Below are positions 20,722 to 32,658 of a DNA stretch of 64,000 nucleotides, one piece after another. The stretch's first letter is position 1; each line of letters starts with the position of its first letter. Below the pieces are notes generated by a model, which was not told the origin of the DNA, made no database searches, and was given only the letters and a program-made list of their open reading frames with translations. A program made the translations under genes and the position numbers. Origin of the DNA: Pisolithus tinctorius. Its lineage: Eukaryota > Basidiomycota > Agaricomycetes > Boletales > Pisolithaceae. The DNA lies in the NCBI GenBank assembly GCA_024663395.1, contig JANFAH010000010.1:1116001-1180000 (forward strand), written 5' to 3'.

Positions 20722-21985
20722 TCATTGTCTGTCAGCCCTAGTCTTTTCTGCAGGGGATATTTCTCCTCCAAGGTCATCAATGGTGTATCCCTGATTCTTG
20801 GAGCTCCCCACATCCTCCAACCCTTCTACATCATCATTGTCCCTGAGGACATCAGGATCATAAGTGCAAATAAAGTTGAAAAGGAAGCAGATGGCATGAA
20901 TTAGCTTGGCTTGCACTTTGATGGAAAATTCAAGAGGTGCTTTCAGGGAGGGGAAATGACACTTGGCAACACCAAATATGTGCTCAACTACATTGTGAGC
21001 TGATGCATGTCAAAGGTTAAATAGTTCCTTTGGATTCTGGGGTCTGATACCCATTCAATGCTGGTACATGAATAAAGAACCATGTGATGACATACCTATT
21101 TGCTGATCTTTCCCATTCCTTGAGATGGCAGTGGACCCCATGATATGGGACAAGCAGAGCATCACAAGAGGGGAAACCTGCATCAGCAAGATAGTACTTG
21201 CCAGGGGGAATGTGAAAATCCCTCTCACAAGCATCATGATAGATGTGACTGTCTGCAGCACTGCCCTCCCAGCCACTGAGGACATATTGAAAGTGCATGT
21301 CAAAACTGCAGGATGCAAGCACATTCTGTGAGATAAATCCCTTGTGATTTTGATAGGGGGCTTGCATATAGGTGGGTGCAAGAACAGCAATATGAGTCCC
21401 ATCAATGGCACCAAGTGCATCCTTGAAAAAAGGGTAGAACTTTGGCTGGCCATAAATCTCTGGTGGGATAGGAGCATTATGGCCTGGGAGTTTGACATAA
21501 GATCCATAGACAGGTGGTGAGATACAAGCTTCAAGCACCCAATGAAACACTCTGATGGTTACAGCTCAATTCAGATCTTATCTAGTAAAATCATACTATG
21601 GACTCACCTTGATATTGTGTCACCACTGTGCTGGAACCATTCTTGTGTTTCATGGTTGGAGTGGCCCTTTAGAATGTAGAGGAAGATTGCAAGATGTTCC
21701 TCCACTGTAAGGTTATGGGTGGGTTGCAATTTGCCCACTGTCCATAGGGTATATGCCAATTGATAGAATGTGGGCTGGGCCATACCAATATTCTCCTGGA
21801 ATTGCAGGGGATGGCCAGTGCAAATCTCATCTACCCATTTCTGACTAGTCAGAACAGAAGTGTGCTTAGGAGTTTTCTCAAGTGAAGCCGCATAAAGAGT
21901 TGTGACAGCAGCAGCAGCTCCTGCAGCTAGGGCAACTACTCATCTATCTCTGATTCAACTACACCACCTCTTGTAGCTAGGATGG
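20722..21985 (-). pseudogene. Harbinger DDE transposase (one in-frame stop)
   Basis: It starts near 21985 (AAAAVTTLYAASLEKTPKH), then KWVDEICTGHPLQFQENIGM. A GTGAGT...CATCAG intron near 21550-21610 joins to RVFHWVLEACISPPVY. A second intron (21044-21095) joins SANR to PQNPKELFNL. Catalytic residues visible: D in GAIDGTHI, D in YYLADAGFP, E in NVVEHIFG. One TGA follows FNL where CGA (Arg) is usual, and the usual ERIFG Arg is His, both explicable by CpG decay. The tail ends IDDLGGEISPAEKTRADRQ. This is the nuclease that would cut and join the element ends. Confidence 0.82.
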
Positions 21986-22236
21986 TTACACACCAATGCT
22001 TCTGCATAATGCTGCCTTTTTCTTTTGTAGTTTGCCACTGTCGTGCAATTGAAGTTGAGGGAGACATTGGGGGCTAATCTGATCAGCATGATCAGCAAAA
22101 TCCAATCTCATTCAATTTTGTTCCCATGATTGGAGTCATGCCACACTTGTCACTGTGAGATTTCATTCAAGTTCTCATGATTAGGTAGGGTTCAAATTCA
22201 CTTCAATCAGACTTAATTGTGTTACTGAACAGGCCC

Positions 22237-22252
22237 TTATATTGACATAACA
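22237..22252. repeat. 43-bp minisatellite array, segment 4 (sliver)
   Basis: TTATATTGACATAACA links the Harbinger right end to the gypsy B LTR. Joined across both elements it forms one uninterrupted array unit (ATCATTTATATTG..ACAACATATAGATGGGCC). Confidence 0.8.
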
Positions 22253-23034
22253 TGTCAAGATTGCACAACACCCCTGACTTCCTCTTAGGGTGGAGTAGGA
22301 GCAGGTTGGGCTGCAGAGTACAGTGGTCAAAGTCTGAAGTGAATCCAACCACTGGGTGGCAGGATATGCAACAAACAGTGAGCAGAGGGGTATGGAGGAA
22401 AGTTTCAGAGGCAGAGGTCAGAGTCAGAGGTCAGATGAGAGGGTGTTGGGTTCAGCTAGTGCACTGCCCCCTTGTGTGAGCTCAGCCCTCATATTTCAGA
22501 AGTAGAGCAGACTCAGAGGGAGTCAGAAGTGGGGACTTTATTCAATATTTGTACTGATTACATCAGAGTACTGTGTGGCCTTATATACAATGTAGGTCAA
22601 GGGCAGTGCAGTGTAGAATGCAAACCAATAAGTGTATAACAGGTTAGCAGTCCCTCCAACACAAGGGATAAAGGATAGGGATGACAGGGATCTTAACTGA
22701 GACAAGGAAACTACTACAATGAGGGAGAGAGGGTAAACACTGAAGGAGCAGAAGAATGGAGAAAAACTGACATGAGGGCAGAACCCTATCTGGAATGCAG
22801 GGCCACAAGTCTGACAGCCCACTGAGCTGACCAAGGCCTTGGAGGAGGCACAGATGAAGGTCTGGCCTCCACATGACCAGCCTGAGGGCAGAGTTGAGTG
22901 GAGTTGGTTGGAACATGGACAGAGGACCTTGGAGAGGTGTGGAGACATGTTGGGAGGGTTGGAGGAGCATGGGAATGTGTCAGAAGAGGGCAGAGTAGAT
23001 GTTAGGGGCTTATGTCAGTGTCATGGTCATGACA
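22253..23034 (-). repeat. 3' LTR of element B
   Basis: 782 bp. Adjacent internal sequence, read on the minus strand, is the polypurine tract TAAGGGGGGGATAC at about 23035-23048. The LTR contains the TATATAAGG box and the AGTACAAATAT start motif. Confidence 0.88.
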
Positions 23035-23078
23035 GTATCCCCCCCTTAGGGCCTGAACCCCTGAAGGCCATAGTGAAG

Positions 23079-24769
23079 CTAGGACAGAGGTGAGTTAGGT
23101 CCAGGTTTGTGAGGATAGCAAGCATGGTAAGCAGCCAACAACTCAGAGGCATGTTCTAACTCTGTTTCCAGCACCCAAGAGGTTTCATCATCAGTGTTCT
23201 CATAGCCCACCCAGTGGACTAGATACAGTAGCTGACAGTGGCAGTGGTGGCAGTCCACCTTTGAGTTGAGGATCTCCAAAATCTCATACTCAAGGTCACC
23301 ATCCACCTCAACAGGTGAAGGCAGAGGTTGGTGCTGATCAGGGAAGGGGTTTGGAGTAGCAGGTTCTAACTGTGACACATGAAAGACAGGGTGGATGGCC
23401 TGCATCACATCAGGTGGGTGGAGGGTGACAGAGTGTGTACCAGGCCTAGCTATGATAGCATAGGGGCCCAAGTTCTTCTCTGCAGGTTTGGCTGAAGGGC
23501 AGGTGGAGCAGAAGTACTTGGCCTTGACATAAGCCTGGTCACTGACCTTGAACTCCAGTGGCAGAATGTATCTAGCATCAGCTGGACCTTGATAGCAGAG
23601 TTGAGTGGCAGCCTTCTCAGTGCAGAGGAAGTCATGCAGGGCAGAAAGCTCCACAACATAGTTATGGGCCTTTGGAGAGGTGAGATCATGGTCAGAGTAA
23701 ACCAACAAGTTTGGGTGCTATCCCTTATTAGCAAAAAAGGGAGAGACTCCAGTAGTAGCACTTGGTGCATTATTACAAGCAAACTCCACTAGTGGGAGTA
23801 ACTCTGACCAATCATCTTGCTGATAGTTACAGTAGGTGCAGGGATACTGCTCAAGGGTCTGATTCATGCACTCTGTTTGCCCATCACCTTCTGGGTGGTA
23901 GCCCAATGTAAAATGAAGGCACATATCTAAGGCCTTTCTGAGGGAGTGGAAGAAGTGTGACACAAATTCTGGACCCCTGTTGGAGGTGACATGAGTGGGT
24001 ACTCCATGCTTGGAACAGACATGGGTAAGGAAGAGTTTTGCTAGGTCAGTGGAGGTGATGGAGTCATGGGTCAGAATGAACATGGTCTGTTTAGAAAGGT
24101 GGTCTACAACAACCAAGATGGTGGAGTAGCCTGCAGAGTTGGGGAGATGCTTGATGAAATCCATGGAGATGGAGTTCCATGGCTTCTCAGGGATGGGGAG
24201 CTGCTTCAGTAGGCCAAAAGGGTGGTGACATGGGACCTTGCTGTGACCACAAGTGGTGCAGGACCTGACATAATTTTTTACATCAGTGCAGAGGTTAGGC
24301 CATACATACTCACAGAACACAAGCTCTACAGTGCAGCTCTGCCCAAAGTGACCTGCAAGTGGATGGTCATGTTTAAACTGAAGCACTCAGAGGTGGAGGC
24401 CATCAATGTCAGGGACAAAGATGCAGCCATCGAGGCAGAGGAGACCCTCATGGTCTAATGACCAGTGGAGGTCTGTTGGAGTTGGGAGACAGGTAGCAGA
24501 GACAGGGTTGGAGGGCAGTGCAGAGATGATGTCAGCATGGAGCCACTCAACATTGAAGATCATGGCAGCTCTGAGCACAGGAGCCAAGAGGTGGGTAGTA
24601 TGGAGGGACAAAGTGAACTGTTCCTGGGTAAACACAGGGCAGAGGTTATGAGGGTTTACCTGCATGTAGTCCTTATCCCCCTCTTTTGGGTAAACATCCC
24701 AGCAGCAGGTAAGTGCATTGGGCCTGGCTCCAAGGTGGCCAGGGTGGAAACAGATGGCTAGATTGAACT
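23079..24769 (-). pseudogene. pol: Element B pol, 3' part: integrase and chromodomain
   Basis: In minus-strand order: the end of RNase H (SQFNL...HLGARPNALT), a WDVYPKEGDKDY linker, and the HHCC zinc region (HDHPLAGHFG...CTTC). The integrase core follows (SISMDFIKHLP, TSNRGPEFVSHF, HPEGDGQTECMNQ), then a GPY/F-like module (KNLGPYAIIARPGTHSVTL). The chromodomain (YLVHWVGYENTDDETSWVLETEL) ends near 23120. The second catalytic Asp is Asn (TSN instead of TSD). A stop (TAG for the Tyr of KGYHPN) interrupts at about 23715 and another near 24387. The reading is cut at 24769 by the KDZ insertion and resumes at 35472. Confidence 0.87.
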
Positions 24770-24777
24770 GGGAGAGG
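24770..24777. repeat. 8-bp target site duplication of the KDZ element, left copy
   Basis: GGGAGAGG at 24770-24777 is repeated exactly at 35464-35471 on the other side of the element. Confidence 0.9.
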
Positions 24778-25380
24778 CACCTGTGATTCCCACCCTGCCA
24801 ATCTTATTAGAGGTGATAATAATGCATGTGACACCCTCCTAATAGAGGGAAAATACTATACATTCTGCCTCCTTCAATATCTCTTCAATAATAATTGTAC
24901 TTAGTGTGTAGTACTCCAGTAGCCCAGAGGAAATAGTACTCTATTTATGCTGTGTGATGTTGGTGGCAATGGCCACCCCCCCCCACACCCCCTCATGCTC
25001 ATTGCTGATGTCAGCCGATGTCAGTGGCAGTTGCTGCCCTCCCATGCTTGCTGTTGCCCATGACAAGCTCATATTTTGTGTATATCTCCCCCAATTGGTA
25101 CCAATTTGCCTCAGACTTTCTTTACCTTACTTGGGAACATGTGACCATTCTATTTGTTACTGGCTACTGCCAAACAGTGATGTCAGAAAGTGCTACCCTG
25201 CACATGATGTATTTGTAATGTTGCTGTATTTATAGTTCTATGATGTCAGCAGTTGTTGGTGACAGCTGCCACCCCTTGCACCCCCTTGCAGTTGTTGTTA
25301 CCCACAATGAGCTTGTGTTTTGCATATATCTTCCTCAACTGTGTACCTATTAGCATCGCATTTTCTTTACCTTACTTGGG
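24778..25380. repeat. Left terminal inverted repeat of KDZ element
   Basis: About 603 bp matching 34868-35463 inverted. Inside are two direct subrepeats about 270 bp apart, each running from GTTGCCCA(T/C)..AGCTC..TTTTG(T/C)(G/A)TATATCT to TTTCTTTACCTTACTTGGGA. Such subterminal repeats are plausible transposase-binding sites (inference). Confidence 0.85.
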
Positions 25381-25463
25381 AGCACATGATGGTACTCATA
25401 CTTAATATCCCCTGCAGAGGTTCATGATTTTATGCTTGAGAATTTATCTACAGAAAAACTAAG

Positions 25464-28140
25464 TCAAGTAGTATTTGCATAAATAGTAGCATCAAGGACC
25501 TCCAGCACCATATGTGAAGTCTCCTCCTTCTCCTCCTTCTCCAGATTCTCCTGAGTGTCTATATCATTGGAATCCATCAACTGAGAGCAAACAGTGTTGA
25601 TTAACAAGGGTGCTATGATGACATGCAGCTTAGAGGCACTTTCACCAGGGCCCATTCACATGCTCTCACCAAAAGAGAGAGAGCCCTTGTAGCTGGGCAG
25701 CTTGGTGATGTCATGCAGGCACTTAAGGTGTTGGGAGGTGAATCAACTGTGTATCAAGTGGTAACAAGCTATCTGATGAGCTAATGGGGGGTGGAGAGCT
25801 CGCACCTGCTGCTCACTCTCATCCAGGAAGCACTCCTCATCTCTCAAGTACATCAATAGCCTATGGGCTTTGACCTCTAGGTGTTTGATCTCCTCTTGAG
25901 CATGCAACAACTTGAAGTAATGGTCCATTGCACTACATCCAGCCAGTGTCACCCATGATCACTGTGACACATCTTGCCAGGCGTCTTGAAGGAGGTTGAA
26001 TTCAGTGATAAAGGCATATTCAACTACCTTGTCCCACTTGAGAATGTGATGGGGGGGATCCATGGCATGTGCAGCAGTTTTATATTGTTCGAGTGCTATG
26101 CAAATTGCACTGGAATGCACTTGCAGCACCTTTGCAATGTGCTTCTGCATCTTGTATCCTGTAGCTGTGGTGAGCACCAATGACCAATGTGAAATGATAT
26201 GGACCAAACACTCACCAGTACCCACATGGTTCATTTTCAAGAGCTTGAATATCTGCACAATGATGAGGGCTTCTAAATGGTCCAGCACACACTGAAAAGT
26301 CCTCTTTGTGACAAGATGTGCAGCATTGTGCCATTCTGGTTGCTTGGGTGTCCAATGGCTGTCAATGTTGAGCTTACTCTTGAGATCCTGGACAATGCAG
26401 AGATCTTTGTTGTACATTTCTATGGCATGCTGGTGAGCTGTCTCTGCTTTCTGAGTCTTGCACATGTACATAGCATAGTCCTTTGGGTCAGAAGGTGTTG
26501 TGACATCCCATAGCACAGCTTTCAAGTCTAGATCCTTCCTAAGGGGAATTAACTTTAGCAACCAGCAGTGTTATGAGAACTTACTTGCTTGCTTCAAGGT
26601 TCACCAATGCCCACCAGTACTCCATCTGTAAGGTCTCATTTAGAGGTTCCATCTCCAGCCCCTCTAAATAGCTTTGCTCCTCCTGAAGCCATGTAGTGAA
26701 CTCAGTATCAGCAGTGACCCCAAGTTCACATTTGAGCAATGGCAACACAAATTCACAGTCCTGTATGATCAATAGTGCCTGCTTATAGTTGCTATATATG
26801 AAGTTCACTACATGCATGACTGTTAGAGGACAGTATGGGGGAACATGAAATGCATACTCACATACACTCACATATACTTTGTATGCATCATTATGGGAAA
26901 AATATGCATTGATTGCTTGCTGATGATGGAAAGCACTCACATAGCATAATGAGGATGCGAGTGCATTAGACTTGGAGAATGTCCTCTCACATGTTTTGAG
27001 GTCTTCAAGGCCCAGTCCTTTGGTATAGACGCTCAGGTGAGAAAGTTGACACAATCACCAGTGAGCATGACCATGAAATGCTGGGACCAGGCAGGAATGT
27101 CAATTCTGCTTGATGTCCTTGCCAATAATGCTCTTTGCAAGGGTGGTAGAGAACTGACACCTGATGTTGTATCCACCTCTGAGATTGGCCCTGAATACCT
27201 TCATCAGCCTTGACACAATGGCAATTGGATATTTGGCACTGTGATTTGAATTTATCATTAATTCTGCTGTAACAAGAGATATACTCACAGTTCTCTGCTC
27301 TGTACCATGTCAGCAATGAGCAATGACATCCCATGCTGGCAAATGGCCAGGAATATCCCAGTCTTGTTTTAGACTCCCCATGTCTGTTTCATCATCTGCT
27401 CATCCATGTTCTTCCAATGACTGGTGCATGGATTCTCATCTCCTGTCTGACCAACTTTGCATGAAGGTGACTACAAGAGAATTCAAACTCAAACTTACCT
27501 TGACACCCTTGCTTGTACTTTGAATGGGAGCACTTTGGGCAAAAGAATCAACAAATTCACAAGAGAGGTAGCATGTCATTGGTACCTTTTGAGCTGTAGG
27601 CAGCTCATGTGAGTCTTCATCTTCTGCAATGTGACAGAGTATATGCTTCAAGGAATCATTACCATCCATAGCATATAGGATCTTGAACTTGAGATGGGGC
27701 TTGTCTTTCAACTCATAGGTGCACACAGGACATGCATGCTGCAAGTGCCAGTCATCAGATGTCCTGGACAATGCTTCCATAATGAGGGCTCCCACTCCAT
27801 TTAAGATGTTGAGGTAGAGATTGAGCATGATGGAGAACTGACAGGATAAGTAGCACTGGAATGTGACCTGTTGTGTATCAGTAGACTGCCAGATCCAAGA
27901 TGAACTACTTACACCTTGTAAATCACAGATGGTCTTGACAAAGGCCTGAATGGAGAAATGCAGACTACAAAGGTGAGTGACATGGTATAGTTTGAGAGCA
28001 TTGATCATGATAGCCACAGAAGGTCTGATTGGGGAGCACGGCATGAATCCTTGCCTCACAAGTGTGGAGGCAATGTAGGAGTCATCTGCACTGACTACAA
28101 GATTCACTTTCTCAGTGCCTAAATGGTTGCCATCAGTAAC
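25464..28140 (-). pseudogene. KDZ transposase, decayed
   Basis: In minus-strand order: VNLVVSADDSYIASTLVRQGFMPCSP (about 28100), a cysteine pair CPVCTYEL (about 27720), and MDGNDSLKH with a likely catalytic Asp. Then AKYPIAIVSRLMKVF, GGYNIRCQF, FHGHAH, GLGLEDLKTCERTFSKSNAL, and FHHQQAINAYFSHND. The C-terminal helices (DEECFLDESEQQVRALHPPLAHQI, near 25800) and an acidic tail (25464-25655) follow. This matches the Kyakuja-Dileera-Zisupton transposase layout common in Agaricomycetes. GYNI appears where I expect GYDI, which would remove a conserved Asp. Several TGA stops lie where Arg or Trp is expected. Introns and frameshifts were not all resolved. Confidence 0.82.
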
Positions 28141-29172
28141 ACCCTTTGCACAGAACTATAATGGCCCATGAAACACATCCACCACATGCACTCTCCAAGT
28201 TCCAGTGCTCAATCCATTGCCCAGATCCTCAGCCTCCACCCTCTCTGCAAAATGGCCCCTAGCTGGCATCAAGGCTTGAGCATGGCTCCATTCCAGTAAG
28301 AGCTAGTGAGTGTGGGCATTTGCAAATTGAATGCCTGACCACATTGAATGATTTGATCTTGGCACATGCAATGATCAATGTGCCTTGTGCATTTTTCTGA
28401 CCTGCAGGGTATATACTCAGTTAGAACAATTTTTGAGTAAGTTCATGTTCTTACCCTGCTTCAAAATCCAAATACATATCTCTTATCAAGTCACTCAGCT
28501 CCCTGCCTGCATTGCTAATCTCCAGACTGTGAGTACCATCCAACACACCATCAAGAATGGCCTCCTCACAATCCTCCCAGCTCTCCAAGTTATCAATATA
28601 TATCTCTGTCCTTTAGCTTGACTGTTATACCTATGCAATGCTTGCATGTTGGCCAGCACCTCCAGTGTCATCTCTTCATCAGGGTAAGTTCCTTGTACTC
28701 TTCCAGGTGGGAATCACAGGTGATACTCACTGCCAATTCTCTCTGCCTGGTCATTTTGGGCTTCTGCTGCCTTTGCCACAAGTATCTTCTGGTTGTAAAC
28801 TGTATGCATAAGCCAAGTGCATGTGACTCCTTGTGACCATGCTGAGCAGACTTCTCACACTAGACCGAGGGAAAGGCAAGCTCTATTCCTTGGTTGCTTC
28901 ATCTGTAATATCCCTAGGCTCATCATTTGTTCATGATGTGTTTCCTGCTCCTACACAAGCTTGACATTTACCATGTGATTGTATCATATACTTGACAGCT
29001 TATTAACCTCCTTGTTCCAATACCTCCAGCATGCTATTCCATCAGCTTGATAACTCAATGAGCAACGAGTCCCACTCATGCTCTGGCCTATCCCATTGCC
29101 ACTCCTCTAGTGCACTTCATGAGTTGCTAGAGTCAATGTGGCTCTCAGGTAATTAATCTTTTTCTATCTGCC
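28141..29172. other. KDZ interior without recognised gene
   Basis: Between the transposase start and the RNase H1-like cargo gene I see no supported coding sequence. It probably holds the divergent promoters of the two transcription units and possibly upstream exons of the cargo gene. Confidence 0.35.
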
Positions 29173-29909
29173 ATGGTGATTGATACTAACTATGTATTGC
29201 CTACAGATATCAACTGCAACATGGTCACTTGGACTTGGATGATGACAGAAGAGTCTATAACATTTTCATGCATTCCCCAGACACCATGTACACCACAGAT
29301 CTGGATGCCATCACACATACTACAGGCATTGCCCAGGTCAAGGATGCCTGTGTTGACAGTTTCCTCCTGCTTGGTGACTAGCCCAACATCCACTCCTAAA
29401 TCTCATCTCTTGCCCAAGTCAACTCCCCCCACCCAACAGCTGGCACTGGCCCCAAGCAGTCCCCCACCTACAGCTCCATGCCCTACACTGGTTTTTCCTC
29501 TCCACTCTTCTGGGCCCCATCTGTCAACATTTCTGCCTTCTGACACCACAGATGGTATTGATGGCTACTATGTCATCACAGTAGGACAGGAAGTTGGCAT
29601 TTTTTTCCAATGGTCAGTTCCACTTTCAGATAATATTTATCCATACAGCTAACAATCAGAAGGCTGGCAGTTCAGGCATGTGTCACCAGTGTGCCTGACA
29701 ATAGTCATAAGAGGTTCAAGACATTTGCCACAGCACTACAAGCTTATACTACCAACTACAACAAAGGATTGGTGTATGTGACTCCAGTTCCTAATGGGCC
29801 ATTTTGGCCCAAGTCTTTAGATGATATCCTCAGTCATATCAAGCCTTCTTCCATGGCCAGTAGTTCTGATGAGTTGTGGTCCCAAGTAGCTAAAACTGAG
29901 TTACTGTAG
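29173..29909 (+). CDS. RNase H1 N-terminal-like cargo protein of the KDZ element
   Basis: A Pro/Ser/Thr-rich segment precedes GYYVITVGQEVGIFFQW; after an intron near 29610-29660 the reading continues as ACVTSVPDNSHKRFKTFATALQAY, then GLVYVTPVPNGPFWP and a stop at 29907-29909. The YYVxxxGxxxGIFxxW...HKxFxxxxxALxxY pattern is the RNase H1 N-terminal (viroplasmin-like) domain of Agaricomycete orphan proteins, and the PVPxGPFWP tail is typical of that family. It lies divergently from the transposase. Its upstream exons are uncertain. Biochemical role unknown; in RNase H1 this fold binds RNA:DNA hybrids. Confidence 0.65.
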
Positions 29910-32249
29910 ATAAATCATGTCAATGCAATTATGTGATACACCTCCATCCAGTGAGAGGACACCTTCATAGCTTATAACCTGGGCTTGAGTTGAAATGGAA
30001 GTGGCTGGTAATTTGTCATCAGTGGTTACTTATATACATTGTGCAAGTTGCTAGGTGGTATATCCTTCAAGTATTGCTAAAGACTCCTACTCGTGACATG
30101 TACTTTCTAGCCAGTAGTATGTACCATCTAGTACTAGCATATGTAGGTATTCTGTTACAGATGTAGTGTGTACACACTCTCAATGTAGGTATGTACATAT
30201 ATTGGCAGTCACAAGACTCACAAAACATGGTGTTCACTATGGTGTTTGCTATGAAGTGCTGGCTTTCCATCACATTCTCAAGACACTAGCATTAAGCCAG
30301 GTGCATGCTGGGCACTTATCAAGTTAGAATATACATGTGGTACCAATATCTCAGGGTTATCTGTGCTTGAGAGAGGTATATGGATCACAAGGCTCGCGAA
30401 ACATGGCATTTGCTATAGTGTTCACTATGGAGATGTTTGGGTTTCCATCTTGTTCTCAAGGCACCACATATTATAACTGCTTCTATATACTGGCATGCAA
30501 TGGCAGGATCATGTGTGCAGAAATATATCATGTTTGAATCTATGTATCAGCATGTAGTAGTGACATCTCAAAGAACTTCACTTCCAAAGCTACATTAACA
30601 CACATGTCATAGAAACTTCCTAATGAGGTGGAAGGCACTTCCATCTGTGCATCATGAGAAATCCCATGAAGGCAGGATAAAATCTTCTTTCCTTCCTTGA
30701 TATGGGCCCTCATTCCTGCCCAGAAGCAACTGAGCACTGCAGGATCAGGCTTTGACCATACAGATTCCTTCAAGATCTCCAACTCATCTGGCCATCGGTC
30801 TTCTGGCTGCCAGTCCACATGCCATAGCTCTATAGCACACCTGATGGGAGTGAGAGTTTCTGCCAATGGAGCAGCAGTATGCTTGATGGGAGCAAGAGTT
30901 TCTGCCAACACAGCAGTCTGCCAAGAGCACTTTGATGATTCTTGCTGCCTATAACATCAGATCAGCAGCACCTCATTCAAAGTTGTGAGGAAGGCCTACT
31001 GGAGTCTTGTCCTACAAACCACACAGTAAGTTTTATTGGGTCAAATATTGCTGGCACTCGCCCTGTACTTACCTTGCAACTTGGAGGCATGCCTTTTCAT
31101 TCTGTGCCTTGTGGACCCTGTGTAATAGCATCAGAGAGCCAACTGCATGGATGGGTGATTATACATACCCAGGCTTTGAGAACCAACATTGAGTAGTGAG
31201 CTGCTGACAATCACTACAGTCTGACTGCGAGCATTTAGCCTTGGATGGTTTCTTCTTCACTGTAAATATTTAGCCATGCTTTGAAAGGCCAAGTCAGTTT
31301 GTATAAAAGACTTACTTGAAGCATGCAGTGATTGACAGACTTTGGATAAGCCAACTATGCTACTTAGCTCAGGTATAAACATATGTAAATACCTTGTGGT
31401 AATGGAGGGCACAGGCACCTGCACTGAACCCCTATTTTCTAAATGAAATATTGTAAGCTTCTCGAAAACACTACATGTACACAGTGGGAATTAAGCGTTT
31501 GGACCAGCCATGCTCTATACATCTGTATGCTGAACATGCAATACATGTTTATCAGTTCTATGGGTAAAGTCAAATACCCATCTTCCTCTTGTTTCCACTC
31601 ACCTGCTAACAATGTGCTGCAAGTGTTGGAATCAGCTCCACAAAATTCTTTGTTGTCTCAATCATGGTGTGTTGCAACTGTCATTGTGACTGAGCATAGT
31701 CAACATGTGTATTTGAATGCTTACTATTGCCCATAGGTTTTCAGCAAATTTCATGCTAATTTCTCTGAGCTGATGCTTGTGCTATGACTCAATGCATTCC
31801 TGCTGGGTAGAGGCACTCTTGCTTGGTATCCTGGTAGGTCTAACTGTTGCTGATCTATCCTGAGCATAGTTGTGGCATGTATCATGTAGCTGGTGTGAGA
31901 CCACCACACCACTCAAAGGTCATATAAAGTATGGATATTGGACCTTGGTAAGTAACTTGTCAATGGTACAACAGTGATGAACCATATGTTGTAGTTCCAG
32001 GTACCCTATACTGTGTGTCATCCACTGGTAGAACCCTATCTCACCACCACACACACATGACATGATTGTGTGTTGTAGTGTTGCATGCCTTTGTGCCACA
32101 AAATTATCTGAAGGTACTATCTGTTGTCTGGTTTTGGTGTGGCAACATGGCTTACAACTGAGACTCTAGGTGCCCCAAATGTATGGTGTTGTTGGCTGTG
32201 TCCATGTGATTCAAATGCAAGGCATGCATGATGTCAATCAATAAATATT
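29910..32249. repeat. KDZ interior, mostly non-coding with a direct repeat
   Basis: An imperfect direct repeat of about 90 bp pairs 30205-30290 (CACAAGACTCACAAAACATGG...CATTCTCAAG) with about 30378-30465 (CACAAGGCTCGCGAAACATGG...TGTTCTCAAG). A minus-strand open frame at 30540-30911 is the only candidate gene and is listed separately. Confidence 0.45.
30540..30911 (-). CDS. Hypothetical protein in KDZ element
   Basis: 123 residues with an internal duplication (LAETLAPI and LAETLTPI) and a segment WQPEDRWPDELEILKESVW that looks protein-like (acidic, Trp/Pro pattern). No family recognised. It could equally be a chance frame in decayed sequence. Confidence 0.25.
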   Translation of the reverse strand: MLAETLAPIKHTAAPLAETLTPIRCAIELWHVDWQPEDRWPDELEILKESVWSKPDPAVLSCFWAGMRAHIKEGKKILSCLHGISHDAQMEVPSTSLGSFYDMCVNVALEVKFFEMSLLHADT

Positions 32250-32658
32250 GTGTTGTGCCAATGTCATGGTGATATTGGACTTTTGAGTGGTGTGAATGAT
32301 CAACACATATCCTGCCAGTGTGAAAATATTCTGGTGCATCAGTGTCTTCCTCTCAGACCTCTCCCTTCTGCTCTCAGTGCTGTTAGTATGAACCATGCTG
32401 GTGATGGTCCTCAACTGTCTGATATGGCTCCATCTAATCCTATCTCATATCTTGATATGCTCAACAGCAAAGATTTCCCCCTCACTGGCCTTAGTTATGG
32501 TAATATATATTTTGCTTCTGTTGAATTTTTCACTCAACTGCATGAGCCCAGCAAGTGCATCTGCTCGTAATGAGACAACTGAGTTAATCCCTGCAAATAA
32601 TTTGACAGTCACATACTTCCATCTATATCATAGACAGTGTCCCTGACCTTACCTCAGC

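Larger units (their letters stand above)
17402..22236. mobile_element. PIF/Harbinger-type DNA transposon
   Basis: The ends are inverted: left GGGCCTGTTTGGTAACACAA, right (reverse complement) GGGCCTGTTCAGTAACACAA. The flanks are TTA on both sides (17399-17401 and 22237-22239), the 3-bp TWA duplication of PIF/Harbinger. It encodes the two expected proteins convergently: a Myb/SANT partner (+) and a DDE transposase (-). A 1.84-kb repeat (R) sits between them. It inserted into the minisatellite array. Confidence 0.9.
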